Source of the DNA: JAWVFM01 sp038237625
Lineage (GTDB): Bacteria > Actinomycetota > Thermoleophilia > Solirubrobacterales > 70-9
Assembly: GCA_038237625.1 (NCBI GenBank)
Contig: JBBRYM010000005.1
Coordinates: forward strand, 1 to 64,000
Direction of reading: 5' to 3'
Length of the DNA: 64,000 bases
Shown piece after piece: positions 7,082 through 14,399 of the stretch (its first letter is position 1; every line of letters starts with the position of its first letter). Position numbers and translations under genes: made by a program. Below the pieces are notes generated by a model. It had not been told where the DNA came from, did no database searches, and was given only the letters and a program-made list of their open reading frames with translations.

Positions 7082-7975
7082 ATGCCGGAGCGCGCCACAT
7101 TCCGCGTCAAGCGCGGCCTCGCCGAGATGTTGAAGGGCGGGGTGATCATGGACGTCACGACCCCTGAGCAGGCTCGGATCTCCGAGGACGCGGGGGCCGT
7201 GGCGGTCATGGCGCTCGAGCGCGTGCCGGCGGACATTCGCGCGGAGGGTGGGGTGGCGCGGATGGCGAGCCCAAAGGTGATCCAGGCCATCCAGGAGACG
7301 GTGACGATTCCGGTGATGGCGAAGGCACGGATCGGCCATTTCGCGGAGGCTCAGGTGCTGCAGTCCCTGGAGGTCGACTACGTCGACGAGTCCGAGGTGC
7401 TGACCCCGGCCGACGAGGCTCACCACATCGACAAGCAGGGATTCGACGTGCCGTTCGTTTGCGGCGCGACCAACTTGGGCGAGGCGCTTCGGCGAATTGC
7501 CGAGGGCGCGGCGATGATTCGCTCCAAGGGCGAAGCCGGCACTGGCAACATCGTCGAGGCAGTTCGCCACCTGCGTGATATCACCGGCGGGATCCGCCGG
7601 CTCCAGAGCCTGCGCCCTGAACAGCTCGCCTCCGCCGCCAAGGACCTTGCCGCCCCGGTCGAGGTGGTCGCCGAGGTCGCCGAGACTGGCTGGCTTCCGG
7701 TGCCGCTCTTCTGCGCAGGCGGCATCGCCACTCCCGCGGACGCCGCGCTGGTCATGCAACTCGGCGCCGAGGGCACCTTCGTCGGCTCGGGGATCTTCAA
7801 GTCCGAAGATCCCGAGCGTCGCGCCAGGGCGATCGTGGAGGCGACCACGCACTACGCGGACCCCGAGCGCCTCGCCGCCGCTTCGATCGAGCTCGGCGAG
7901 CCGATGCGCGGCGACGACATCGCCGTGCTCGCGGCCCAGGGCGAGCTGCTTCAAGACCGAGGCGCTTCTAGTTGA
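7082..7975 (+). CDS. pdxS: Pyridoxal 5'-phosphate synthase subunit PdxS
   Basis: The lyase subunit of the DXP-independent PLP synthase. It joins ribose 5-phosphate, glyceraldehyde 3-phosphate and ammonia into PLP as a dodecamer with PdxT. The (beta/alpha)8 barrel is full length (297 residues). The catalytic lysines fall at the canonical positions: Lys81 in MAKARIGH (sugar imine) and Lys149 in RSKGEAGTGN. The phosphate-binding GGIATPADAALVMQLGAEG loop is intact. Its stop overlaps the TTG of pdxT, giving a two-gene unit. Confidence 0.97.
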   Translation: MPERATFRVKRGLAEMLKGGVIMDVTTPEQARISEDAGAVAVMALERVPADIRAEGGVARMASPKVIQAIQETVTIPVMAKARIGHFAEAQVLQSLEVDYVDESEVLTPADEAHHIDKQGFDVPFVCGATNLGEALRRIAEGAAMIRSKGEAGTGNIVEAVRHLRDITGGIRRLQSLRPEQLASAAKDLAAPVEVVAEVAETGWLPVPLFCAGGIATPADAALVMQLGAEGTFVGSGIFKSEDPERRARAIVEATTHYADPERLAAASIELGEPMRGDDIAVLAAQGELLQDRGASS

Positions 7976-8616
7976 CGCCGCGTGCGGGGGTTCCGGCCGT
8001 TCCGGCCGGGGATGTGCTGCGCGTAGGCGTGCTGGCCAGCCAGGGGGACTTCGCCGCTCACCTGGAGATGCTGGAGGGCCTGGGCGCGGACGCAATCGCC
8101 GTCCGAATTCCGCAGGAGCTCGAGGGCCTGGATGCGCTGATCATCCCGGGTGGGGAGTCCACGACGATCATGAGTGCGATCGATCGCGACAGGCTGCGCC
8201 CTGCGATCACGTCGCATGCGTCGGCAGGCCGCCCGATTCTCGGGACCTGCGCCGGCATGATCGTCTGCGACCGTGCCCACCTTGGCCTCGCCGACGTCCT
8301 CGCCCGCCGCAACGCCTTCGGGCGACAGCTGGCGAGCTTTGAGGCCGACCTGGAGCTCGAGGCACTTGGGCCTGAGCCACTCCGTGCCGTCTTCATCCGC
8401 GCTCCGTGGATCGAGGAGGCCGGAGCGGAAGTCGAGGTCCTCGCCTCGATCGAGGGGCACCCGATCGCCGTCAGGCAGCATAGGGTCGTCCTGGTCGCGT
8501 TTCACCCGGAGCTGACGGACGATTCGCGAGTACACGCATATCTGATGGCTATCGCAACATCCGCTCGCGATCTCGCCGAAGAGGGAAGCGTTGGGGCAAG
8601 GGAGAGAAGCTCGTGA
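7972..8616 (+). CDS. pdxT: Pyridoxal 5'-phosphate synthase glutaminase PdxT
   Basis: The class-I glutaminase that delivers ammonia to PdxS. The triad is visible: Cys93 in GTCAGM, and His178 and Glu180 in AFHPEL; the PGGEST loop is present at 59-64. The TTG at 7972 is chosen because it overlaps the pdxS stop (TTGA). A GTG at 8014, immediately before LRVGVLASQGD, would give a more family-typical N terminus of about 200 residues, so the first 14 residues are uncertain. The end overlaps the GTG of the aminopeptidase. Confidence 0.95.
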   Translation: MTPRAGVPAVPAGDVLRVGVLASQGDFAAHLEMLEGLGADAIAVRIPQELEGLDALIIPGGESTTIMSAIDRDRLRPAITSHASAGRPILGTCAGMIVCDRAHLGLADVLARRNAFGRQLASFEADLELEALGPEPLRAVFIRAPWIEEAGAEVEVLASIEGHPIAVRQHRVVLVAFHPELTDDSRVHAYLMAIATSARDLAEEGSVGARERSS

Positions 8617-9716
8617 AAGACCCCCGCGTCACGAACCTGGCCAGGATCCTCGTCCACTACTCGACCAAGGTCGGCGAGGGCGACACGTGCATGGTCGACG
8701 GCCCCGCTGCCGCAGAGCCCCTGATCGCCGCTGTCTACGAGGAAATCCTCAAGGCTGGCGGGCTGCCCGTGCTCTCGCTCGGCTTCGAGGGCCAGGCGCC
8801 CCTCTTTTTGGGCAACGCCTCAGACGCGCAGCTCGATTGGATCTCGCCGGTCCAGAGATGGGGCGCCGAGGAGGCGGACTGCCGGATCGGCGTCTGGGCC
8901 GACACGAACACCCACGAGCTCTCCCACGTCCGTCCGGAGCGCCAGACCCGTCGGCGGGCGGCCACGCGTGAGCTCCAGCACACCGTGATGCGGCGCGCCG
9001 CCGAGGGCGACCATCGCTGGGTGGGAACGATGTACCCCACCAACGCCCACGCCGCCGATGCCGAGATGAGCCTGGCCGACTTTTGGGACTTCTACTTCAG
9101 GGCATGCCTGTGCGAGGACGCCGATCCCCTCGGCGCCTGGCAGCGTGCAGCGGAGGAGTGGAAGCGGCTCGCGACGTTCTTCGAGGGGGGCGAGGAGGTG
9201 CACATCGTCGGCGAGGGAACCGACATCCGCCTCGGTATCGCCGGACGCCACTTCGTCGTCGCTGAGGGCGAGCACAACATGCCGGACGGCGAGTTCTTCA
9301 CGGGACCGATCGAGGACTCGGTCGAGGGCGAGGTCCGCTTCCACCTGCCGGCGACGATCGCCGGCCGCGAAGTCGCCGGCGTCTGCCTGAAGTTCGAGAG
9401 TGGCGAGGTGGTCGACGCCCACGCCGAGCGCGGCGAGGAGTACCTCATCAGCCTGCTCGATACCGACGAGGGCTCGCGAATCCTGGGTGAGCTGGGAATC
9501 GGTACCAACTACGGCATCGAGGCGGGGACGAAGTCGATCCTGCTCGACGAGAAGATCGGTGGGACGATCCACATGGCGGTCGGCGCCAGCTACCCCGAGA
9601 CCGGCGGCGTCAACGAGAGCGCCGTCCACACCGACCTGGTCTGCGACCTGCGCGGGGGCGGACGCATCGAGGTCGACGGGAAGCTCGTCCAGGAAAACGG
9701 CGAGTTCACGGTTTAG
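8613..9716 (+). CDS. M29-family aminopeptidase
   Basis: A 367-residue metallo-aminopeptidase of the M29 (thermophilic aminopeptidase T/S) family, a cytosolic dimetal exopeptidase. The metal site is recognisable in GEHNMPDGEFFTGP (Glu ligand), HAERGEEYL (Glu), GGTIHMAVGASYPETGG and HTDLVCDLR (His-Thr-Asp). Length is normal for the family (about 370-410). The GTG start overlaps the pdxT stop (GTGA), so it is translationally coupled to the PLP operon; a role in recycling peptides is an inference from family only. Confidence 0.93.
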   Translation: MKDPRVTNLARILVHYSTKVGEGDTCMVDGPAAAEPLIAAVYEEILKAGGLPVLSLGFEGQAPLFLGNASDAQLDWISPVQRWGAEEADCRIGVWADTNTHELSHVRPERQTRRRAATRELQHTVMRRAAEGDHRWVGTMYPTNAHAADAEMSLADFWDFYFRACLCEDADPLGAWQRAAEEWKRLATFFEGGEEVHIVGEGTDIRLGIAGRHFVVAEGEHNMPDGEFFTGPIEDSVEGEVRFHLPATIAGREVAGVCLKFESGEVVDAHAERGEEYLISLLDTDEGSRILGELGIGTNYGIEAGTKSILLDEKIGGTIHMAVGASYPETGGVNESAVHTDLVCDLRGGGRIEVDGKLVQENGEFTV

Positions 9717-9759
9717 GCCGCCCCGGCGGATTCGGCACGTTTCCAGCCCGGACACGCCG

Positions 9760-9785
9760 GCGGCCGGGCGTCCCGGCCCGGCCGC
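9760..9785 (+). terminator. GC-rich hairpin after the aminopeptidase gene
   Basis: A 10-bp perfect stem (GCGGCCGGGC/GCCCGGCCGC) with a 6-base loop, 44 bases after the stop codon and without a U-run, as is common for high-GC actinobacterial terminators. The remaining 9,786-9,887 shows no gene. Confidence 0.5.
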
Positions 9786-9887
9786 GCGGCACTCGGCATC
9801 CCTTCAATCCCTGAGTCCCGCCACACGTCTTGACGGTGCGGGCCCGGGAGTGGGCTCCCGATCCTGGAAAACACGCGAATCGCCCCC

Positions 9888-9895
9888 GAGTTGCG
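9888..9895 (+). repeat. Left target-site duplication GAGTTGCG
   Basis: GAGTTGCG directly abuts the left terminal repeat and recurs directly after the right one (14365-14372). This is the 8-bp duplication typical of IS1-family insertion. Confidence 0.85.
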
Positions 9896-9913
9896 GGTAG
9901 TGGGTCAGTTTGA
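9896..9913 (+). repeat. Left terminal inverted repeat of the IS1-family transposon
   Basis: GGTAGTGGGTCAGTTTGA, matched base for base in inverted form at 14347-14364 (18/18). Confidence 0.92.
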
Positions 9914-10006
9914 AAAAAGCTCAACCTGAACTCAACAAAGCGGGCCTACGGGACAAAATTCCCGCGTCGTCCGCCCGAATGGCAATCATCGCTTGATGCT
10001 CAGATT

Positions 10007-10012
10007 TAGACT
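10007..10012 (+). promoter_or_regulatory. -10 box TAGACT at the left end of the transposon
   Basis: TAGACT is 8 bases before the GTG of the zinc-ribbon gene; it would drive a leaderless message for the zinc-ribbon and dCTP deaminase genes. Between the left repeat and this box nothing else is seen. Confidence 0.45.
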
Positions 10013-10020
10013 GGCATCGG

Positions 10021-10227
10021 GTGACGCGGCAGGAGAAAGAGCGGCGAATCGCAGAGGGGCGACGGACGAACACGTGCCCGCAATGCCACGAGCCGCTACG
10101 GGAGGGCGAGCGGGTGGGGTCGGGCCGGCTCTCCGACGGCATCTTTTGCAGCCTTGACTGCGTTGCAACTTTCCACGAGGAGTACTTCCGTGAGCGCGCA
10201 GCGTTCTCCCGCATCTCGCACAACTGA
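10021..10227 (+). CDS. Small zinc-ribbon protein (transposon passenger)
   Basis: A 68-residue protein with a basic N terminus (MTRQEKERRIAEGRR) and a treble-clef-like pattern: CPQC at 20-23 and CSLDC at about 44-48, followed by a helix FHEEYFRERAAF. Four cysteines in CxxC…CxxxC spacing suggest one zinc. It overlaps the start of the dCTP deaminase gene by 38 bases in another frame, so the two are probably co-translated. It could be a nucleic-acid-binding partner of the deaminase; no function is established. Confidence 0.6.
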   Translation: MTRQEKERRIAEGRRTNTCPQCHEPLREGERVGSGRLSDGIFCSLDCVATFHEEYFRERAAFSRISHN

Positions 10228-11431
10228 GGCCGCGATAGCCGGCGGCATCCTCCCGCACCGTGGGATCAGCGAAGCCATCAACGAGGGGTGGATCTCGTCG
10301 CCCGAGCCATATGGCGTTACCCCGGCTGGTATCCAGCCCGCCAGCCTCGATCTCCGCTTGGGCGAATACGCGTGGGAACTGCAATGCAGCTTCCTGCCCG
10401 ACTCTCGCTCGACCGTCGAGCAGAAGCTCCAGGCAATCGACCACGAGCGATTCCAGATCGCGGGCGGCAGAACCCTAGAGCGAGATCGTGCGTATCTGAT
10501 TCCCCTCTTGGAGGAGCTGAAGCTGCCCAAGGGTGTGCGCGCCAAGGCCAACCCCAAGAGTTCTACGGGCAGGCTCGACGTCTTCACTCGGGTCATCACT
10601 GACCGAAACAGCCGCTTTGACGAGATCCGCGACGGTTACCACGGTCGCCTCTACCTGGAGGTTGTGCCCCGGTCGTTCGCAGTCAAGGTCGATCGGTTCC
10701 AGAGCCTGAACCAGCTGCGGCTCATGACGGGCGATGCTCGTGTCTCCGACGAGGAACTGCGGCGCGTCCACACCGATGAATGCCCTCTCCTCTACTCCGG
10801 CGAAACACCTGTCAGGGCGGAGAGCCTCACAACCTCAGAGGGGCTTTTTCTCAGCGTGGACCTCACGCGCCCGGATGAGATTGCCGGCTACCGGGCGAAG
10901 AAGAACAGTCGCCGCATCGACCTCTCGAAGATCCGTAATTACCTATGGCGAGAATTCTGGGAGCCCGTGACGCCGGAGCGCAACGGGCACATCATTCTCC
11001 AGCCGGAGGACTTCTACTTGCTCTTATCTGCGGAAGGCGTCTGCGTCCCGCCGGGGTACGCCGCCGAGATGATGGCTTATGACCCGACTGCAGGGGAACT
11101 GCGGACTCATTACGCGGGCTTCTTTGACCCCGGGTTTGGGTTTGGCCCTCAGGCGCCGCATGGGACACGGGCGGCCTTGGAGGTCCGCGCGAGGGACGTG
11201 GCCTTCATGCTGGAACACGGGCAGGCGATTTGCAAGCTGGCCTTCGAGCGAATGCTGGAGCCCACAGACCGTCTGTACGGCGAAGCCGTTGGGTCTCACT
11301 ACCAAGGGCAGGACACCATGCTCAGCAAGCACTTCATTGAGCCGCCGGGGCCGCCGGTGCGAGAGGAGCGCCAAGAAGCGACGCTCTTCGGCGAACAGGC
11401 AAGCATGTTGCCCGGCCCTGACCCTGGCTAA
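10190..11431 (+). CDS. Tandem-domain dCTP deaminase-like protein (transposon passenger)
   Basis: A 413-residue protein made of two dUTPase-fold halves, as in the long (about 370 aa) Dcd proteins. The first half shows IQPASLDLRLGEYAW, SSTGRLDVFTRVITD and the catalytic-type Glu in GRLYLEVVP; the second shows HYAGFFDPGFGFG and ALEVRARD. Such enzymes deaminate dCTP to dUTP, or further to dUMP. Being cargo on a transposon, it may serve nucleotide depletion against phage or fix dUTP pools. GTG at 10190 has a GAGG ribosome site; ATG/TTG starts further upstream fit less well. Its stop overlaps the convergent transposase stop. Confidence 0.85.
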   Translation: MSAQRSPASRTTEAAIAGGILPHRGISEAINEGWISSPEPYGVTPAGIQPASLDLRLGEYAWELQCSFLPDSRSTVEQKLQAIDHERFQIAGGRTLERDRAYLIPLLEELKLPKGVRAKANPKSSTGRLDVFTRVITDRNSRFDEIRDGYHGRLYLEVVPRSFAVKVDRFQSLNQLRLMTGDARVSDEELRRVHTDECPLLYSGETPVRAESLTTSEGLFLSVDLTRPDEIAGYRAKKNSRRIDLSKIRNYLWREFWEPVTPERNGHIILQPEDFYLLLSAEGVCVPPGYAAEMMAYDPTAGELRTHYAGFFDPGFGFGPQAPHGTRAALEVRARDVAFMLEHGQAICKLAFERMLEPTDRLYGEAVGSHYQGQDTMLSKHFIEPPGPPVREERQEATLFGEQASMLPGPDPG

Positions 11432-12294
11432 GCCGCGACCCGGCTCGGCGCGTCCAGCAGCGCGGCGATCTCCTGCAGAGTCCAGACGTGATCGGCAACC
11501 CCAGCGGCCATGGCCGGAGTGCGCGGGTACGGATTGGCGAGGGTCTGATGGGGCCGCGCGAAGTTGTAGTGCATGAAGTGAAGGCTCACCGCCCAGGCCA
11601 GGTTCTCGATCTTCTTTGAGAAGGCGTTCGTCAGCCGCGTGAACCGACGCATCCCCATCCGCATCGTGAGGTTCTGACGCTCCACGTAGCTCGTGGAGAT
11701 CTTCTCGGGGTCCGGGTTGCCACGAATGACCTCGCGCTTCGTCCCGAGACACGTACCGGGCGAGTAGCGCTTCTCGGGTCGTTGGGAGATCGAATCGCTG
11801 CTGTAAATCTTCTGGAGCATCGCGTAGTCCACGCCGCCCTTGAAGCTTCGCGGGACGGCTTGCAGATAGGGCGCATTGCCATCGGTGGTCAGCTGAACCC
11901 GGTTTGCCAGCCGGCGCTCCAGGTCGCCCATGAAGGCTCGGGCATCTTCGTAGGTGCGCTCACCGACCAGCCAAGCAGGAACCAGCTTCGTATCTGCGCA
12001 GATCGCCGTCCACGTCCACACGTCGCCGTAGCCAAAGCTGCCCTTGTGTTCCTCGGGGACGTTCTTCTGCTTCGCGTAGCAGTAGCTCCAGATCTCGTCG
12101 CATTGGATCGTGGTGCAGGGGAGATCGGCCAGGACGCGGTCCTGATACTCAACGCAGGCGAGCCCGACGTCGGCCAGCAGCTTGGTGATCGTGTTCTTGG
12201 CCGCGCCCGTCATTCGGACCGTGGCGCGAATCGAGTTGCCCTCCACGAGGCAAGAGAGGATCTGCGCGCGCTTCTCAGTGGAGAGCCTGTTCAT
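11428..12294 (-). CDS. IS1-family transposase
   Basis: A 288-residue, single-frame IS1-family DDE transposase. An N-terminal HTH (MNRLSTEKRAQILSCLVEGN…AAKNTITKLL, 1-40) precedes the catalytic core, with Asp66 in CDEIW, Asp138 in TTDGNAPY and Glu205 in ERQNLTMRM. The IS1 hallmark FGYGDVWTWTAICADTK is present. It appears intact and is the only transposase in the element. The ATG at 12294 is chosen because a consensus promoter ends 7 bases before it. Upstream in-frame extension to 12786 would run antisense through the next passenger gene and is rejected. Confidence 0.95.
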   Translation of the reverse strand: MNRLSTEKRAQILSCLVEGNSIRATVRMTGAAKNTITKLLADVGLACVEYQDRVLADLPCTTIQCDEIWSYCYAKQKNVPEEHKGSFGYGDVWTWTAICADTKLVPAWLVGERTYEDARAFMGDLERRLANRVQLTTDGNAPYLQAVPRSFKGGVDYAMLQKIYSSDSISQRPEKRYSPGTCLGTKREVIRGNPDPEKISTSYVERQNLTMRMGMRRFTRLTNAFSKKIENLAWAVSLHFMHYNFARPHQTLANPYPRTPAMAAGVADHVWTLQEIAALLDAPSRVAA

Positions 12295-12301
12295 ACTGAC
12301 C

Positions 12302-12330
12302 ATTATACGTGACCGCTTTAGAAAAGTCAA
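12302..12330 (-). promoter_or_regulatory. Consensus sigma-70 promoter of the transposase
   Basis: On the minus strand TTGACT (12325-12330), a 17-base spacer and a perfect TATAAT (12302-12307) are followed by 7 bases and the ATG. This is the best housekeeping promoter in the window and predicts a leaderless transposase mRNA. Confidence 0.85.
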
Positions 12331-12388
12331 GATGAGATTGCTCATAAAACGTAGCCGATATTCCGAAGTTGTGCTACCCTTGGGCTCG

Positions 12389-12997
12389 GTGATCGATCTC
12401 CCCGCCGCAAGAACGCGTCTGGAGCCGCTTGAGCCTGCGCTCATCAAGGCCGCGCAGACGGGCACGAAAACGTGGTTCGACTTGATGAGTGAGCACCCGG
12501 GAATTGCTCGGCCGCTCGACACAACTACACGGGCCAACATCATCCAGAACCATGCGGTCGATGATCTGGCTCTCTCGGTGGAGGAAATCGCAGGAGCCTC
12601 ACTCATCACCGAGGGACGGCGGACGCTCCTCAAGTACGGGGAGATCTTGCTTCGTTTCAAGTTCGTCGGCCATGGCGTCCCGCGCAACGTCAATACGACC
12701 ATCCAGCAGAAGCTTGCGCGCCAGCAATTCGACGACGGCATTCTTCCGGCCCTGGGCGTCACTGAGGAGATGGCAGATCCCACCATCCTCTCTTGCGGCT
12801 ACACGCTCGGTGACAAGGTATTGGGGCGCGTAGAGATCCGGCGCGATTGCAAGTACCACCCCACGTGGAGCTTTGCGATCTACGGCGACGGCGCGTCCAT
12901 TGAGAATCCCGTGATCGAAGGGCTGCCCCTGGACGTCAAGCCTGCGTCGATCACGTCCACGAAGAAGAAGGACGACGCTCAGCGCGAGGTCGGCTGA
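12389..12997 (+). CDS. Unknown protein paired with XRE-ImmA (transposon passenger)
   Basis: About 202 residues from the GTG at 12389, which has TACCCT 8 bases upstream; an ATG at 12332 would add 19 residues but would overlap the transposase promoter. No domain is recognised. Visible patterns are RLEPLEPALIKAA near the N terminus, a central YGEILLRFKFVGHGVPRNV, and a lysine-rich C-terminal end (TSTKKKDD). It is soluble, with no membrane segment. It ends 3 bases before the XRE-ImmA gene, so the two form an operon and probably a functional pair. Confidence 0.75.
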   Translation: MIDLPAARTRLEPLEPALIKAAQTGTKTWFDLMSEHPGIARPLDTTTRANIIQNHAVDDLALSVEEIAGASLITEGRRTLLKYGEILLRFKFVGHGVPRNVNTTIQQKLARQQFDDGILPALGVTEEMADPTILSCGYTLGDKVLGRVEIRRDCKYHPTWSFAIYGDGASIENPVIEGLPLDVKPASITSTKKKDDAQREVG

Positions 12998-13000
12998 GCC

Positions 13001-14086
13001 ATGGCAGACCTCAACCCGGAGGTGCTTGCCTTGGCAAGGGAAAGCCGAGGACTCACCCAAGAAGAAGTCGCCTCAAGCGCGGGAGTGAGTCAGGGCCTTC
13101 TCTCCAAAGCCGAGCGGGACTTGGTTTCGCTGCCCGATGACGCTGTCCAGAGGATCGCCGCCAAGCTCGGATACCCCGTTCGCCTCCTCTATGTTCCTGG
13201 GCGAGTGCGTGAGGTCGGAAGCCCCTGCCTCTACCACCGCAAGCGAAAGACGCTTCCGGCCAAGGTCCTGAACAAGCTCGACTCCACGATGTACCTGCGC
13301 CTACTGAATATCCAGGCCCTCCTGGATGGCCTGGAGATCGAAGGAGAGCGAACGTTCCACACGCTCGACGTGGACGAGTACGGCTCCCCATCAGAGGTTG
13401 CGCGGGCGCTGCGCGCCACCTGGCGCATATCGGACGGCCCGATCAGAAATCTCACCGCCTTGATCGAGTCTGCCGGCGGGATCGTCGTACTGGACGACTT
13501 CGGGCATCGCAAGCTATTCGGTATGAGCTGCTGGACGGCTCGCCGCCATCCGCTTTTCTACCTGAATTCTCAGGCGTCGACGGACGATCTCCGCTGGACG
13601 CTTGCGCATGAACTTGGGCATCTGACGATGCACTCCGGCCCGCCTGACGGCGACCCGGAGAAAGAGGCAGACGAGTTCGCAGGAGAGTTCCTTGCGCCAA
13701 GCTCGCTCTTCCGCCGCGATGTGAGGAATCTGACCTTTGACAAGCTCCCCACCCTCAAGACGTACTGGGGCCTCTCGATGAAGGGAATCATCAGGCGCGC
13801 CACTGCGATTGGCGCCATCGACTCACAGCAGGGAGTCAGGCTCTACAAACAGCACAGCGCGCGTGGTTACAACGCCGCTGAGCCGTATCCGCTCCCTGCG
13901 GAACCTCCCACCTTGGTTGATCACGCAATCACGATCCACCTGCAAGAGCATGGCTACACGCAAGAAGAGCTTGCGGAGTCGGTCGGTCTGCTCCCAGGTG
14001 AGTTCGCCAAGAAGTTCTTGGGCGACGACGCCTGGGGCTCGAACGTGATCAGTCTGTTTGGTTCTTCTGCGCCTTCCAGCGCGTAG
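13001..14086 (+). CDS. XRE HTH + ImmA/IrrE metallopeptidase (transposon passenger)
   Basis: A 361-residue protein. An N-terminal XRE/Cro helix-turn-helix (about 10-65, GLTQEEVASSAGVSQGLLSKAE) is joined to an ImmA/IrrE-type zinc peptidase domain with HELGH at 203-207 and the third ligand Glu222 in EKEADEFAGEFLAP. The C-terminal 60 residues contain a second HTH-like run (GYTQEELAESVGLLPGEF). In ImmA, such enzymes cleave a partner repressor of a mobile element; in IrrE they derepress stress genes. Pairing with the unknown gene just upstream suggests a regulator-substrate or defence-type module. Confidence 0.9.
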   Translation: MADLNPEVLALARESRGLTQEEVASSAGVSQGLLSKAERDLVSLPDDAVQRIAAKLGYPVRLLYVPGRVREVGSPCLYHRKRKTLPAKVLNKLDSTMYLRLLNIQALLDGLEIEGERTFHTLDVDEYGSPSEVARALRATWRISDGPIRNLTALIESAGGIVVLDDFGHRKLFGMSCWTARRHPLFYLNSQASTDDLRWTLAHELGHLTMHSGPPDGDPEKEADEFAGEFLAPSSLFRRDVRNLTFDKLPTLKTYWGLSMKGIIRRATAIGAIDSQQGVRLYKQHSARGYNAAEPYPLPAEPPTLVDHAITIHLQEHGYTQEELAESVGLLPGEFAKKFLGDDAWGSNVISLFGSSAPSSA

Positions 14087-14309
14087 CTGCCGCGTGACGC
14101 GCGCTCTCTGAGCGTTCAGTCGCGCTCAGCTTCGCGGCGCGCGCTTTGCCGCCCTTGAGTCCACCTTTGCGACCGAGAGCGACCGCTGCTGGATCTTTCT
14201 CCGACTCCTGCTTGGGTGGCTCCGACTTCGGCGCATCGCCTACGGCCTCATCCACGATGCTCGCTGCGAGGCGATTCAGGTCGGCTGGTTTGCGTGAGCG
14301 CTTAGGCAC
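14049..14309 (-). CDS. Small basic KGGK-motif protein (transposon passenger)
   Basis: An 86-residue Lys/Ala-rich protein. The core LGRKGGLKGGKARAAKLS and the tail SESARHAAATRW form the pattern of a small protein family common on plasmids and other mobile elements, possibly DNA-binding like histone tails. GTG at 14309 is preceded by TAGAAT (14316-14321) with a 6-base spacer, a leaderless arrangement. It overlaps the 3' end of the XRE-ImmA gene on the opposite strand by 38 bases, and its promoter lies just inside the right terminal repeat. Confidence 0.7.
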   Translation of the reverse strand: MPKRSRKPADLNRLAASIVDEAVGDAPKSEPPKQESEKDPAAVALGRKGGLKGGKARAAKLSATERSESARHAAATRWKAQKNQTD

Positions 14310-14346
14310 ACCACGATTCTATCCGGAGGCTCAACTGCCGTGGAAA

Positions 14347-14364
14347 TCAAACTGACCCACTACC
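14347..14364 (-). repeat. Right terminal inverted repeat of the IS1-family transposon
   Basis: Exact inverted copy of the 18-bp left repeat (9896-9913). Confidence 0.92.
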
Positions 14365-14372
14365 GAGTTGCG
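14365..14372 (+). repeat. Right target-site duplication GAGTTGCG
   Basis: Direct repeat of 9888-9895, immediately outside the right terminal repeat and 28 bases before the yebC start. Confidence 0.85.
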
Positions 14373-14392
14373 CAGTCTCGGCCCCTTAACAT
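14365..14392 (+). promoter_or_regulatory. yebC promoter beside the insertion
   Basis: TAACAT (14387-14392) stands 7 bases before the yebC ATG. GAGTTG at 14365-14370, 16 bases upstream of it, could serve as the -35 and lies inside the duplicated target site. Confidence 0.45.
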
Positions 14393-14399
14393 CAGGTCA

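Larger units (their letters stand above)
9896..14364. mobile_element. IS1-family transposon with passenger genes (4,469 bp)
   Basis: Three independent signs define the element: 18-bp perfect terminal inverted repeats starting with GG, an 8-bp direct duplication (GAGTTGCG) on both sides, and an intact DDE transposase of the IS1 family inside. It carries five passenger genes: a zinc-ribbon protein, a tandem dCTP deaminase, an unknown protein, an XRE-ImmA/IrrE protein and a KGGK basic protein. The size and single-frame transposase fit my recollection of the ISMhu11 subgroup, whose members can be several kb long. Intact ends and a perfect duplication argue for a recent insertion between the aminopeptidase gene and yebC. 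Confidence 0.9.

Noticed and set aside
9811..9870. Possible extra structure in the GC-rich gap left of the transposon
   Set aside because: Short GGGAG/CTCCC-type pairings only, no longer than expected at this base composition.
12295..12786. N-terminal extension of the transposase to 12786
   Set aside because: It would run antisense through the passenger gene and past a consensus promoter placed 7 bases before the ATG at 12294; IS1-family proteins start at that point.
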